A stretch of DNA of 64,000 nucleotides from Chloroflexota bacterium (GCA_023475225.1 JAMCVK010000015.1:28147-92146); one strand, 5' to 3'. Numbered from the stretch's first letter, positions 17,140-26,755 are shown. The notes: generated from the sequence alone by a model not told the origin. Numbers and translations: made by a program.

Positions 17140-17183
17140 CTTACATTATCCTACACAAGACAACAGTTTTGTAGGAGGGAGGG

Positions 17184-17510
17184 ATGATGTACGAGCGATT
17201 ACCTATGCAAAAAGTTATTCCAGCGACAGAGGTCAGAAACAAACTGGGAAGGCTCCTCAACCGCGTCTATCGTAGTGAGGAACACCTGGTCGTGGAGAAA
17301 CTGGGCATCCCTGTTGCGGCGATCATCAGTATGAAAGACTACGAGCAGTACCGACGCTTGCTCGCTAAGGAGGCACTCCAGAGGCTTGGCCCTAAACTCG
17401 GCGGGGAAGCCCAACGTCAGGGCCTCACGGAAGAAGGGCTGCAAGAGGAGATGGCCAAGGCCCGCCACGAGGTCTTCGCCGAGACGTATGGCAAGCTCCC
17501 TCAACCCTAG
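17184..17510 (+). CDS. Phd/YefM-family antitoxin
   Basis: 108 residues. The N-terminal part (~10-60) matches Phd/YefM: 'VIPATEVRNKLGRLLNRVYRSEEHLVVEKLGIPVAAIIS' in outline, the beta-alpha DNA-binding fold, and 'MKDYEQYRRL'. The C-terminal, less structured part would wrap the toxin. The RBS is TAGGAGGGAGGG before the two ATGs (17184, 17187). It overlaps the PIN toxin and sits behind a promoter whose -10 is covered by a palindrome. Confidence 0.85.
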   Translation: MMYERLPMQKVIPATEVRNKLGRLLNRVYRSEEHLVVEKLGIPVAAIISMKDYEQYRRLLAKEALQRLGPKLGGEAQRQGLTEEGLQEEMAKARHEVFAETYGKLPQP

Positions 17511-17997
17511 GCGGCTGCGCGTCATGGTGGATACCACCGCTCTTGTCGCTGGGACAATTTGGCCCCGCTTCCCTTACGAGGTGCTCCAGCATGTGCTGTG
17601 GGGAGACTTTACCCTCGTGCTCTCCCCCTACGCCATCGCCCAGGCCCGGCGCGTGTTGCACCGCCGCTTTCCGGCCTACCTCCAAGACTTCGAGGATTTG
17701 CTTCTTTTGATTCCCTATGAGGAGGCGCCGAGTCCCTCCCCTGAAGAGGTCACGGCCAACCGCGCGCTCGTGCGCGACCTCACCGACGTACCATTAGGGC
17801 TCTCCGCCATTGCTGCCGGCGTTGACTACCTGGTCAGCGACGACAAGGATTTCACCACCCCAAACCAGCCCATTCACGGGAAACTGCGCATCCTCCAATC
17901 CAGCACCTTCCTCAACGAGGTCATGGGCCACTCCCACGAAGAGCTCGATCGGATCAAGCAGCGAACCTGGGCAGATATTCCTGAAATGATTAAGTAG
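17488..17997 (+). CDS. PIN-domain toxin (putative ribonuclease)
   Basis: About 169 residues from ATG 17488, which overlaps the antitoxin by 23 bases; ATG 17524 is an alternative. The first PIN Asp lies in 'MVDTTALVAG'. Middle acidic residues are present ('EEVTANRALVRDLTDVPL'), and the late pair appears in 'GVDYLVSDDKDF', the typical end of the PIN active site. PIN toxins cleave RNA with a metal-bound acidic tetrad. Pairing with a Phd-type antitoxin is a known type II arrangement. The frame is open further upstream, but that part is inside the antitoxin gene. Confidence 0.83.
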   Translation: MASSLNPRRLRVMVDTTALVAGTIWPRFPYEVLQHVLWGDFTLVLSPYAIAQARRVLHRRFPAYLQDFEDLLLLIPYEEAPSPSPEEVTANRALVRDLTDVPLGLSAIAAGVDYLVSDDKDFTTPNQPIHGKLRILQSSTFLNEVMGHSHEELDRIKQRTWADIPEMIK

Positions 17998-18129
17998 CTC
18001 CTGATCTGTGCCTGATTGCGTTCAGATGCCTCCGTGACAGTTAGAGGATGTTGATAAGTAGTAGTGGGGAGGGGGTATGGGGGAGGGGTATCCACATGTG
18101 GATAACTTCTTGCCATTAGTGTCCCACAA

Positions 18130-19611
18130 TTCGCAGTTAGCGAGGCTCTCATAAAGAGAATAGGCTTATTGTAACACACTGCCTTGCGGCTGATCCCTCC
18201 CGCCGCCTTTGCCTTCCTCAATAGAGATAGGGCAGGGGATGAGACCGAGCCTCTTTTGCTTCTATTCTATCATCCCTCTTACGCTGCCAGGGCCTCCCCC
18301 TCCATGAAACGCAACCTCAACTTCAGCAGATGGTTCGCCCCCTTCTTCGTCCAACGCATCCCTTGCCCCTTCATCCGCCGCTTGATCACCAGGTCAGCCT
18401 GCTTCTCGATGGCCCCACTTCCCACTACTAGCACCTTCTGCCCTTCCGCCGATAAGTGCGCCCTCAGCAGGTCCACGCCGTACAACCCCTGCCAATTGCC
18501 CTCTAAGTACCCTTGTAAGTCCTCCAGCCGCTCTCGCACCCCTTCTCCCAAGGCTAGCCGTAACTTCACCGCCCGCAAGATCTCCTCCGCCCTGCGTTGC
18601 CGCAAACACCCCACCAGATGCTCCGCCACCTCGGGCTTGGCCCCGAAGGACTCCCAGATCTTCCGCTCTAAATGCCACCAGTCCAACTGATAGACGGCTT
18701 TGTACCGATCCCCTCCCGCTAGGGGCTCTATCCACGACGCTCCATCACCTACCAATAGCACATGCTTGGCCCGACTCAACCCCAGATGCTTCTCTCCCCT
18801 CAGAAACAGCCTCTCCCCAAATTCCTCTGCCTCCTCTACCCCACCATACCTCACCCGCTCCACTAGCCTGTACCGTTTGTGCTTCGCCGTCTCACTCTCC
18901 AACTCTCGCCCACTGAACAGCACCCCCAGGCGTACCTCAAAGCGATCCTCCGCTTCCCCCTGCGCTTTCAACATAATCCCATCTACCTCCGATACCACGA
19001 TCTCCCGTTCCTTCTCATCTCGTTCCGGCACCACCCCCTCCTCAAATACCGCCTTCCACTCCTCTTCCTCTTTGGCCACTATCTTCTCTCCCTCCCTCTG
19101 GGCCATCCACCATAGCATGCGATGGTTTACTTCCTCGCCTACCTCTTCCGAAAATATGGCTGCTGAGGGACGGAAGGGCAGTTGGGTCACGAAGTAGAGG
19201 GCTCGCTCCTTCACCCAAGGAGTGACATGCTGACGAGATTCCAAGCTTAGCACTCCATCCAGGGGGCATTCGGTGTGATCAGGGCCCTCCTTCACCCGCC
19301 AGCGCTGTAACCTAACCCACCCAAAGCGGGTGAGGAGTTGACGCTGCTCTAGCCGTTGGCGCTTCACCGTCTTCCCTTTTTCTTCCAGAGTGCGCTGCTC
19401 CACTTCCTGACAGGCCCTGACCAGCATCTGCTTTCGCCACCTTACGCAACTGGGAATGGATTTGCCCCTCCAAAGAGGCGACACTCGGATCGTCCAGTGA
19501 TATAATTACTTTGGCGGTCAATTCGATCGTCGGCATAGGCTCTCCTCTGTAAGTATTTGGTTTCTCTTATATGAGAGCCTATCGCTTTTTTCCCCCACTT
19601 GCAACTGCGAA
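18130..19611. mobile_element. ISLre2-like insertion sequence
   Basis: About 1.48 kb with a single transposase gene on the minus strand. Imperfect terminal inverted repeats: the left end has TTCGCAGTTAGCGA..GGCTCTCATAAAGAGAA (18130-18160). The right end, read in reverse, has TTCGCAGTTGC (19611-19601) and then AGCGATAGGCTCTCATATAAGAGAA (19586-19562). The left end seems to have lost ~18 bases relative to the right. No convincing target-site duplication was found. The boundaries are therefore approximate. Confidence 0.7.
18279..19536 (-). pseudogene. ISLre2/UPF0236-family transposase, frameshifted
   Basis: The start 'MPTIELTAKVIISLDDPSVA' lies in one frame from 19536. Near 19435-19450 the homology moves to a second frame ('RKQMLVRACQEVEQRT..') that runs to 18279. 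The main part has the family pattern 'SEVDGIMLKAQGE', 'LLVGDGASWIEPLA', 'YQLDWWHLERKI' and 'GSGAIEKQADLVIKRRMKGQGMRW' in outline, with acidic residues consistent with a DDE-type active site. The shift corresponds to skipping one base around GTGGCGAAAGC. It could be a mutation, a sequencing error or a translational frameshift. ISLre2 elements normally have one continuous frame. Confidence 0.8.
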
Positions 19612-19715
19612 CTCTTGGACGCATCCCTCCGCACAGCAAGCGTTTGACACCTGGCAAGAAGGTGATATGATTAAACCTAAAGTAAACGATATGGACTCGG
19701 AAAGGAGGTGACAAC

Positions 19716-20600
19716 GTGCCTGGCAGGCCTTCGCCGATCTACCTTGATAATGCACCGCCTAAGAACTTACCTCTCTTTGGGAATGGCCTGGAGGTGAGAC
19801 CGCGCAGAAAACTTATCGCCTTCGGGTGGTATGGCGGCAAGTATTCCCACTTAGATTGGCTGCTTCCACTTCTTCCAAAGTGTCACCACTACTGCGAACC
19901 GTTTGGCGGATCAGCAGCAGTTCTCTTGAACAGGGACCCATCTCCGGTCGAAACGTTTAACGATATAGACGGAGAAGTAGTCAACTTCTTCCGCGTACTT
20001 AGAAACAATACGGATCGTCTCCTGAATGCCATCGCCTTGACTCCATTTTCAAGAGAGGAATTCTTCATTGCTTGTTCAACAAATGGTAGAAAAATCTCTG
20101 ACCTAGAGCGTGCTAGGCGTTTCTTCATCCGAGCTCGCCAGGCTAGGACAGGCTTAGCGCAAACCGCCTCTATAGGACGCTGGGCAAACTGCAAGAACAC
20201 GACCCGAGCAGGGATGTCAGGCGTTGTCTCACGCTGGCTTGGTAGCGTTGAGATGTTACCGGAAATTGCTGAGCGTCTTCTTCGAGTCCAGATCGAAAAC
20301 AGGCCAGCAATTGAAGTGATACGCCTTTACGACAATAAGGATACTTTATTCTACTGCGACCCTCCTTATCCCCACGATGCCCGAGGCGATGATAAAGCAT
20401 ATGGATACGAAATGACCGACCAGGATCACGTAGAGTTGGCTCAGGTTCTTCACCAGGTCAGGGGGATGGTTGCTGTCTCGGGTTATCGCTGCGATCTGAT
20501 GGACGAACTCTATAAAGACTTCAGGCGCTATGACGCTCCAACAAAGATATGTCACTCGGTTAAGAAACCCCGGATGGAAGCGCTTTGGATGAACTACTAA
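19716..20600 (+). CDS. DNA adenine N6-methyltransferase, Dam/D12 class
   Basis: 294 residues. The SAM-binding motif is 'FGWYGGKYSHLDWLLPLLP' (FxxxGGK), followed by 'YCEPFGGSAAVLLNR', and the catalytic motif IV is 'FYCDPPYP' (~residue 212), with the order typical of alpha-class D12 enzymes. GTG 19716 follows AAAGGAGG (19701-19708) by seven bases. It protects against the endonuclease encoded 12 bases downstream. Codon use and GC are lower than in the neighbouring pilus operon, consistent with transfer. The recognition sequence cannot be read from this. Confidence 0.9.
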   Translation: MPGRPSPIYLDNAPPKNLPLFGNGLEVRPRRKLIAFGWYGGKYSHLDWLLPLLPKCHHYCEPFGGSAAVLLNRDPSPVETFNDIDGEVVNFFRVLRNNTDRLLNAIALTPFSREEFFIACSTNGRKISDLERARRFFIRARQARTGLAQTASIGRWANCKNTTRAGMSGVVSRWLGSVEMLPEIAERLLRVQIENRPAIEVIRLYDNKDTLFYCDPPYPHDARGDDKAYGYEMTDQDHVELAQVLHQVRGMVAVSGYRCDLMDELYKDFRRYDAPTKICHSVKKPRMEALWMNY

Positions 20601-20612
20601 GCGTGCCCGCAG

Positions 20613-21699
20613 ATGCCCCCGATTGACTATAACGCTGCGAGGAATCTTCTCGACCGCGAGTTCGCTGAAGTCGAATCCCAATTCTTGCAGGGAACATCTC
20701 AGCAAAGTAAATCTTCCCTGATGCCCCACTTTGACATAATCTTTCGGTCTCAAACTCAGGCCTACCGGGAAGTTTTGCTGGGCTGTGTGATCGCTCGACT
20801 TCAAGACAGGGCTATTGATATTCACAAACCATACGTAAATCAGGGGCCCCATGCCTACAATGGGCGAACTCTCGACGAGAGAGTTGTAAACCCCTTTCTT
20901 CAAGATAAGCGTGTTCCCAGCTCTCGAGGGCCATTTCTTTCTACCTTCCGTCGCTCTGTCGGCTTTGACAGCAGTACTCGTGATGGCTTGCGAGATAAGG
21001 AAGGATTCGATGCGCTTCTGTCCTTGATTGATTACGTAGCAGGGGAGAACAATGATGCCAATCTCCTGGCCTTCCTCCGCTATCTTCTTTTCAGGTTTCT
21101 TGAACTGCGGCGAGAAGTTGACATTCCTCCTTCCAGGCTTCAACGGATCAGCCTCGAACAGTACGATGATCTGATCACAGGTTTGCTATCAACGCTGAGC
21201 GGTGGAAGATTTCCGGTCATCCTAGTCGAGGCTGCCTTTGAAGCGATAAGAGATTCCTTTGGTCTGTCCTGGCAAATTGAATCCCAAGGCATAAACGTCG
21301 CCGATCGCCCTTCCGGCGCCGGTGGCGATGTAACGATCAAGAGCGGGGATACTATACTCCTGGCAGCCGAGATTACGGAAAGACCGGTAGACAAGAGCAG
21401 AGTAGTAGCTACCTTTAACACAAAGATTGCTCCACAAGGGATTGAGGATTACCTCTTTTTTGTGAGACCTTCAGCCGTAGGAGGATGCTGTACGCCAAGC
21501 ACGGCGATACTTTTCGCAGGGGTATGAAGTCAGTTTTCTGGAAATAAAGAACTGGATACTCATGACGCTAGCCACGTTAGGGAAGAAAGGAAGGGGAATG
21601 TTCAATCACGTTATGCTGGATCGACTCTCGGCTGAGGGTGTTCCCTCTACCCTAAAAGTGGCATGGAACGACGTTATCGCTCGGATCACGACGGCCTGA
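20613..21699 (+). pseudogene. SacI-family restriction endonuclease, frameshifted near the C-terminus
   Basis: The first frame (20613-21527) has features I recall from the SacI endonuclease family: 'DERVVNPFLQDKRVPSSRGPFLSTFRRSV' in outline, and a possible catalytic region 'GAGGDVTIKSGDTILLAAEITERP' (D..E pattern). It then breaks: after 'YLFFVRPSAV' (~21479) the original frame reads nonsense. A frame shifted by one base continues 'EDAVRQARRYFSQGYEVSFLEI' and goes on to a stop at 21697-21699. One extra G in the run at 21480-21482 explains it. Restoring the frame gives ~361 residues. Specificity is not proven, and loss of activity depends on whether the extra base is real. Confidence 0.72.
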
Positions 21700-21860
21700 A
21701 TTTACTATCTCAAGACACTTGAAGGATGCGGTTGTGTGTGGCATGTCTAACTGCGGCTACCAGGGTGTTTGCGGTTCGCTACGCTCGCTCAGATGCCTTC
21801 GGCGCTTTGTAAACACGCGGAGGGTTTGCCGCCATTCCGTAACTGAGACAGGAGAGAACT

Positions 21861-22307
21861 ATGGAAGTTGCTTTAGCTTTATTAGCTGATTATGCCAATG
21901 TTTCGCGAGAAGGCAAATTGAATATATTGGGTATTTTTGATCGCATTAATGTACAAAGTGTGCCTGCTATACATCCCCAAATGCAGTTAATAATGACACT
22001 TGAGGCTGACAGAGCAGAAGCTGATAGAGAACATAAGGTTGAAGTTGAGCTGACAGATGCGGATGGAACTGGGCTATTCTCTATCAAAGGTAGTTTGCAG
22101 TTTGGCCAACCCCCACTCGGTGAGAGAGTCGGGATTAATCATGTTATTCAATTAAATAATTTAAGGTTTGATCGCTTTGGGCAATATGCGTTTAAAATAC
22201 TCATTAACAACGAATTGCGCAAAAGCGTTCCATTGACTGTGATCCAGTGCACCCCTTCTCATTGGAGTAGACCCTGTGAAAAAATGGCTCCCTCAACGCC
22301 AGATTAA
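21861..22307 (+). CDS. DUF6941-type hypothetical protein
   Basis: 148 residues. The start 'ALLADYANVSREGKLNILGIFDRI' fits the DUF6941 family, a small beta-rich protein of unknown function. Its RBS is CAGGAGAGA. It is AT-richer than the flanking genes. The last ~20 codons overlap the start of a truncated serine recombinase and do not look family-like, so the 3' end may have been replaced when the recombinase arrived. Family recognition is moderate; no function can be given. Confidence 0.6.
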   Translation: MEVALALLADYANVSREGKLNILGIFDRINVQSVPAIHPQMQLIMTLEADRAEADREHKVEVELTDADGTGLFSIKGSLQFGQPPLGERVGINHVIQLNNLRFDRFGQYAFKILINNELRKSVPLTVIQCTPSHWSRPCEKMAPSTPD

Positions 22308-22461
22308 GCGAGTCGGCATCTACAACCGCGTGTCCACGGAAGAGCAGGTCAATGGCTACTCCCTGGACATGAGAGTGATTACTATATTGATGAATGATGC
22401 TGGACCTGCGTGCCTCTATCCCCGGCTGCGGCTCCTTCTCAGCCTGTGTCGGGACGCTTAG
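22276..22461 (+). pseudogene. Large serine recombinase, N-terminal fragment
   Basis: GTG 22276 starts 'MKKWLPQRQIKRVGIYNRVSTEEQVNGYSL', the N-terminus of a resolvase catalytic domain, with the nucleophilic Ser in 'RVSTEEQ'. After ~34 residues the similarity stops and the frame ends at 22461. The rest of the gene is missing, so it marks a former mobile element or deletion junction upstream of the ATPase. Confidence 0.75.
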
Positions 22462-22581
22462 CTCCTTCGTCGTGCCTTGGACACCCCTTAGACCCCTCAG
22501 CTAACCCCCTTTCTCCCTCCTTGCTCTTTCTGGACGCGGTTAGATCTGGGTCGCACCACACCACACCCTCCGTACGCCGCG

Positions 22582-22610
22582 TTGACAGTGGGACGGTTGC
22601 GGGCTATACT
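22582..22610 (+). promoter_or_regulatory. Promoter of the P-type ATPase gene
   Basis: A perfect TTGACA (22582-22587), a 17-base spacer and TATACT (22605-22610). The start site would be near 22617, which rules out the upstream in-frame codons as starts and points to TTG 22638. Confidence 0.82.
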
Positions 22611-22637
22611 CGGTCGAGATTAGGGAGGCTATGGGGA

Positions 22638-25424
22638 TTGAGCGACAATCCAGCACTGAACCGAAATGCTTGTGAGGCAATATACACCCTCTCAGCAAGC
22701 CAGGTATATGCAGCTCTCGGTACCACGCCGCGCGGTTTGACTGACGAAGAGGCCAAACAGCGCCTGGAGCAGTACGGCCCGAACGAGATAGAGGAAGCGG
22801 CAAAAACGCCCCTTATCCTCCGGTTCCTGGCCAACTTTTACCAGGTTTTCGCCCTCCTCCTCTGGGCCAGCGCAGCGCTGGCTTTCATCTCAGGGTCCGA
22901 CGCCCTTGGCTGGGCCATCATCGCCGTCATCGTCCTGAACGCGCTTTTCTCCTTCTTTCAAGAGTATCAGGCCGAGAAGGCTGTTGAGGCGCTAAGGAAG
23001 CTATTGCCGGCCAAGGCGCGCGTCCTCCGTAATGGCGAGATTAAGGAGATCTTAGCGCGAGAGCTCGTACCTGGTGACGTGATCGTGCTTGACGTGGGCG
23101 ACAACATCTCTGCCGATGCCCGTCTTATCGAGGAGGTTGAGCTCCGAACCAATAACGCGCCGCTCACAGGCGAGTCTGAGCCTGTGCGCAGGACGGCCGA
23201 TGCGGTGCCCGAAAGGCAGGTGCCTCTCAGCGAGATCCCCAACATTGTCTTCGCTGGAACGTCGGTCGCCTTCGGCTCTGGTCGGGGGGTGGTTTTTGCC
23301 ACGGGGATGAATACGCAGTTTGGCCAGATCGCCCGTCTCACTCAAGGTGTAAAAGTGGTGCCCAGTCCGCTACAAGTAGAAGTTAGTAACATCGCTTTGA
23401 AGGTGGCGGCGATAGCCCTCCTTGGTGGAGTTGTCTTCTTCCTCGTCGGAGCATCTCTGGCCCAATTGTCGGCTACTGACGCTGTGATCTTTGCTATCGG
23501 CATGATCGTTGCCAATGTACCTGAAGGTCTTCTGCCCACGTTGACCTTGGCCCTCGCCGTAGGGGTGAGCACGCTGGCACGCAAGAATGCCCTCGTTAAG
23601 CGACTTTCTGGCGTGGAAACGATGGGCTCGGTCACAGCCATTTGCACCGATAAAACAGGCACGCTGACGCAGAACGAGATGACCGTGCGCGAGATATGGG
23701 CAGACAGACAAAAGATTACGGTGACCGGCACGGGCTATGAGCCAGCGGGCGATTTCAGGATCGATAGGCGACCAGCGGACCCCGAAGTAACCTGCAGGTT
23801 ACACCTCCTGCTTCGCGCCGCCAGCTTCTGCAATAATGCTCGTCTGGTTCCTCCTTCTGGCCTCCGGGAAAAGTGGCGCATCGTCGGTGATCCGACCGAG
23901 GGCGCATTGCTCGTTGCCGCACGCAAGGGAAACCTTGACTATGAGCAGGAACTACAGCTTAACCCGCGTATATACGAGTTGCCCTTCGAGTCTGGCCGTA
24001 AGCGGATGACTACCATCCATCGTGAAGAAAACGGGCTAGTGGCGTATGTGAAGGGCGCTCCAAAGGAAGTCCTGGCGATTTGCTCCCGGATCTTGCTCGA
24101 CGGCCAGGTAGTACCTCTCACTGATGAACTCAGGAATACGATAACGGAGCAAAACGACGAGTTTGCGCTGGCATCCTTGCGCGTTTTAGGCGTTGCTTAC
24201 CGGACGCTGCCAGAGGGCAGCGACTACCGCTCTGTGGAGCAGGTCGAGCGAGAGCTCGTCTTTATCGGACTGATGGCCATGATGGATCCACCGCGTCCTG
24301 AGGTCGCTGAGGCCATAAAGCTGTGCCATCGTGCAGGGATAAAGGTCTATATGATCACCGGCGACTACGGATTGACGGCTATTTCTATTGCCACAAAGAT
24401 AGGGCTCGTGAAAGGGGAAGGTACCCGCATCGTTACGGGGGCCGACCTGGACCAAATGTCATCTGAGGATCTCCGCAAGGCCTTGCAAGAGCGGAACATC
24501 ATCTTTGCCCGCACCACACCTGAGCATAAGCTGCGCATTGCGACAGAGCTCAAGTCCCTTGGCGAGACCGTCGCCATGACGGGCGATGGAGTGAACGATG
24601 CGCCGGCCTTGAAGAAGGCCGATATCGGCATCGCTATGGGGATCACGGGCACCGACGTGGCGAAGGAAGCGGCTCAGATGATCTTGGTCGACGATAACTT
24701 TGCCACTATTGAGAGAGCTGTTGAGGAAGGGAGAAGGGTGTACGATAACGTCCGCAAGTTCCTAATTTATATCTTCGCCCACCTGGGTCCGGAAGCGGTG
24801 CCCTTCGTGGCCTTCGCCCTCTTTCGCATTCCCCTAGCCATCACTGCACTGCAGATCCTAGCTATCGACGTTGGTACCGAGACCCTGCCAGCGCTGGCGT
24901 TGGGCGTGGAGCCAGCCGAACCAGGCATCATGGAGCGGCCGCCAAGGCCAAGAAGGGAGCACTTGCTAACCGCACCCATCCTCCTGCGGGCCTATCTCTT
25001 TTTCGGCATAATCGAGTCTATATTCGTGATGGGTGGATTCTTCTGGGTGCTATTTCGAGGTGGCTGGACATGGGGTGTAGATCTGCCACCTAGCGACGCA
25101 CTGTATCTCAAGGCTAGTACGATGGCCTTCCTCGGGATCGTGATGACGCAAGTGGGTACCGTGTTTGCTTCACGCACCAACAAGGTGTCGGTGTTCCAGG
25201 TGGGTCTATTCACCAATCGCTGGGTTCTGTGGGGTATACTATTCGAGCTGGCCCTCACTCTGGCCTTGCTTTACTTCCCACCGTTGGCGTCATTCTTTGG
25301 CATGCATCCGCTTGGTCTTGAGGAATGGGCTATTGCTATCTTCTTCGGACCCTTCGTGTTTCTGGCCGATGAGGCCAGGAAGTGGTATGTACGTCGCAGC
25401 GAGAAAAGACTGGAAGGGAGGTGA
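22638..25424 (+). CDS. P-type cation ATPase, type IIC (Na,K-ATPase-like)
   Basis: 928 residues from TTG 22638, chosen because GGGAGG (22623-22628) lies nine bases upstream and the promoter precedes it. It has an N-terminal cation-ATPase domain, TGES ('LTGESEPV', ~175), 'VPEGLLPTLTLALA' in M4, phosphorylation site DKTGT (~337) and hinge 'TGDGVNDAPALKKADIGIAMG' (~648). M5-M6 reads 'FAHLGPEAVPFVAF..LQILAIDVGTETLPALALG' and then 'EPGIMERPPR'. The PEGLLP, IDxGTE and IMxRPPR signatures are those of IIC Na,K/H,K pumps rather than SERCA (PEGLPAV, NLVTDG). Ten membrane segments fit. Two TrkA/RCK genes follow immediately, so a K+- or Na+-related role is inferred. Ion specificity is not determined. Confidence 0.88.
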   Translation: MSDNPALNRNACEAIYTLSASQVYAALGTTPRGLTDEEAKQRLEQYGPNEIEEAAKTPLILRFLANFYQVFALLLWASAALAFISGSDALGWAIIAVIVLNALFSFFQEYQAEKAVEALRKLLPAKARVLRNGEIKEILARELVPGDVIVLDVGDNISADARLIEEVELRTNNAPLTGESEPVRRTADAVPERQVPLSEIPNIVFAGTSVAFGSGRGVVFATGMNTQFGQIARLTQGVKVVPSPLQVEVSNIALKVAAIALLGGVVFFLVGASLAQLSATDAVIFAIGMIVANVPEGLLPTLTLALAVGVSTLARKNALVKRLSGVETMGSVTAICTDKTGTLTQNEMTVREIWADRQKITVTGTGYEPAGDFRIDRRPADPEVTCRLHLLLRAASFCNNARLVPPSGLREKWRIVGDPTEGALLVAARKGNLDYEQELQLNPRIYELPFESGRKRMTTIHREENGLVAYVKGAPKEVLAICSRILLDGQVVPLTDELRNTITEQNDEFALASLRVLGVAYRTLPEGSDYRSVEQVERELVFIGLMAMMDPPRPEVAEAIKLCHRAGIKVYMITGDYGLTAISIATKIGLVKGEGTRIVTGADLDQMSSEDLRKALQERNIIFARTTPEHKLRIATELKSLGETVAMTGDGVNDAPALKKADIGIAMGITGTDVAKEAAQMILVDDNFATIERAVEEGRRVYDNVRKFLIYIFAHLGPEAVPFVAFALFRIPLAITALQILAIDVGTETLPALALGVEPAEPGIMERPPRPRREHLLTAPILLRAYLFFGIIESIFVMGGFFWVLFRGGWTWGVDLPPSDALYLKASTMAFLGIVMTQVGTVFASRTNKVSVFQVGLFTNRWVLWGILFELALTLALLYFPPLASFFGMHPLGLEEWAIAIFFGPFVFLADEARKWYVRRSEKRLEGR

Positions 25425-25429
25425 TAGAA

Positions 25430-26080
25430 ATGCGAGTGGTCATCGTCGGCTGTGGCCGAGTGGGAGCACTGCTGGCTACAATCCTTTCAACTGATGGACA
25501 CAATGTGGCCATAATCGACCGCAACGCAGCTACCTTCAAGAGATTGCCAAGCAGCTTCAGGGGTACTCCCATCGAGGGCAATGCCTTTGATCAGGATGTG
25601 CTCAAGCGGGCCGGCATTCAAATGGCGGACGCCTTCGCCAGTGTGACTGCTGGGGATAACACCAACTATGTGCTGGCGGCGATGGCGAGGAACCGTTTCA
25701 AGGTACCACGCGTGGTCACGCGAATCTATGACCCCTTGCGGGCGGACATTTATCGCAGGCTGGGGGTGCCAACCATATCCACCACCGTCTGGGGTGCAAA
25801 CAAGATTTGGGAGTTACTGACCTATACCGGCCTCACCAGCGTCGTCACCGTCGCCAACGGCGAGGTGGAAGTGGTGGAGGCGGAGATCAGCCCCTTGATA
25901 GCCGGGGTAGCGGTTAAAGATATAACCATCCCCGGGGAAACGCAGGTAGTGGCCGTAGTTCGTGGGGGAACAGCTTTCATTCCTAGCTCGATGACGAAGT
26001 TTGTCAAAGGAGACCGAGTCCTGGTCGCTGTATTGGCCACGGCATTGCCGCGGCTCGAGAGCATGCTCTCACCTAGGTAG
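25430..26080 (+). CDS. TrkA/RCK-domain NAD-binding protein 1
   Basis: 216 residues from ATG 25430 (RBS GGGAGGTGA). An N-terminal TrkA-N Rossmann domain has 'VVIVGCGRVGALLATILSTDGHNVAIID' in outline (GxGxxG, ~residues 7-12) and an acidic ribose binder. A C-terminal TrkA-C ligand domain starts at ~135. Such proteins gate K+ transporters in response to nucleotides. No TrkH/KtrB/TrkG channel is in the window; instead the gene lies 5 bases after the P-type ATPase. It may regulate that pump or a channel elsewhere. Confidence 0.88.
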   Translation: MRVVIVGCGRVGALLATILSTDGHNVAIIDRNAATFKRLPSSFRGTPIEGNAFDQDVLKRAGIQMADAFASVTAGDNTNYVLAAMARNRFKVPRVVTRIYDPLRADIYRRLGVPTISTTVWGANKIWELLTYTGLTSVVTVANGEVEVVEAEISPLIAGVAVKDITIPGETQVVAVVRGGTAFIPSSMTKFVKGDRVLVAVLATALPRLESMLSPR

Positions 26081-26091
26081 GAGGGAAGGAA

Positions 26092-26748
26092 ATGTTCGTC
26101 GTGATCATCGGTGGAGGACTGGTCGGGCGTCACCTGGCGGCGATGCTCCTGGGCGATAAGCAGAAGGTGGTGATTATCGAGAAGAACCCCGCCGTGGCCG
26201 CAACGGTGGCGAAGGAGGTGGGCGTCAAAGTGGTGGAGGGCGACGGGGATGACCCTAAAGTTTTGGCTGAGGCTGGGACACGTGGCGCCGACGTGTTCAT
26301 CGCTGTTACGGGCGAAGATGAGGATAACCTGGTTGCGGCAACTCTGGCGAAATTCGAGTTTCTGGTCCCACGGGTGATGGCCAGGGTCAACAATCCCAAG
26401 AACGAGTGGATGTTCGGCAAGGATATGGGTGTGGACATCGCCATCAACCAGGTCACGCTGATAGCGCATCTACTCGAGGAAGAGATGACCCTGGGAGACC
26501 TGGTCACCTTGTTAAAGTTGCGCGAGGGCGACGTAGCGCTGGTCGAGAAGCCTATCACTGAGGGCTCGAAGGCTATCAAAAGACAGGTAAGCCAGCTTGG
26601 CTTGCCTGAGGATATAGTATGTGTGGCAGTTCTGCGGGCAGGTAGAGTGCTCTTCCCTAAAGCAGACCTGACCCTGGAACGCGATGATCGGCTTCTCCTG
26701 TTGACCACCGTCGAGCGAGAGCAGCAAGTGGCAGAGATATTGGCCTAA
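26092..26748 (+). CDS. TrkA/RCK-domain NAD-binding protein 2
   Basis: 218 residues. 'VVIIGGGLVGRHLAAMLLGDKQKVVIIEK' in outline gives the GxGxxG nucleotide fold, with an acidic residue after the second strand. A TrkA-C-like domain follows from ~140. It starts with AGGAGGGAAGGAA and comes 11 bases after the first TrkA gene. Paired TrkA proteins commonly form hetero-oligomeric gates. It is diverged from its neighbour, so it is an old duplicate or a separate partner. The operon ends here; a family B repeat follows. Confidence 0.88.
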   Translation: MFVVIIGGGLVGRHLAAMLLGDKQKVVIIEKNPAVAATVAKEVGVKVVEGDGDDPKVLAEAGTRGADVFIAVTGEDEDNLVAATLAKFEFLVPRVMARVNNPKNEWMFGKDMGVDIAINQVTLIAHLLEEEMTLGDLVTLLKLREGDVALVEKPITEGSKAIKRQVSQLGLPEDIVCVAVLRAGRVLFPKADLTLERDDRLLLLTTVEREQQVAEILA

Positions 26749-26755
26749 CTTAAGG

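Noticed and set aside
22410..22637. N-terminal extension of the P-type ATPase
   Set aside because: Lies upstream of the predicted transcription start; not family-like.
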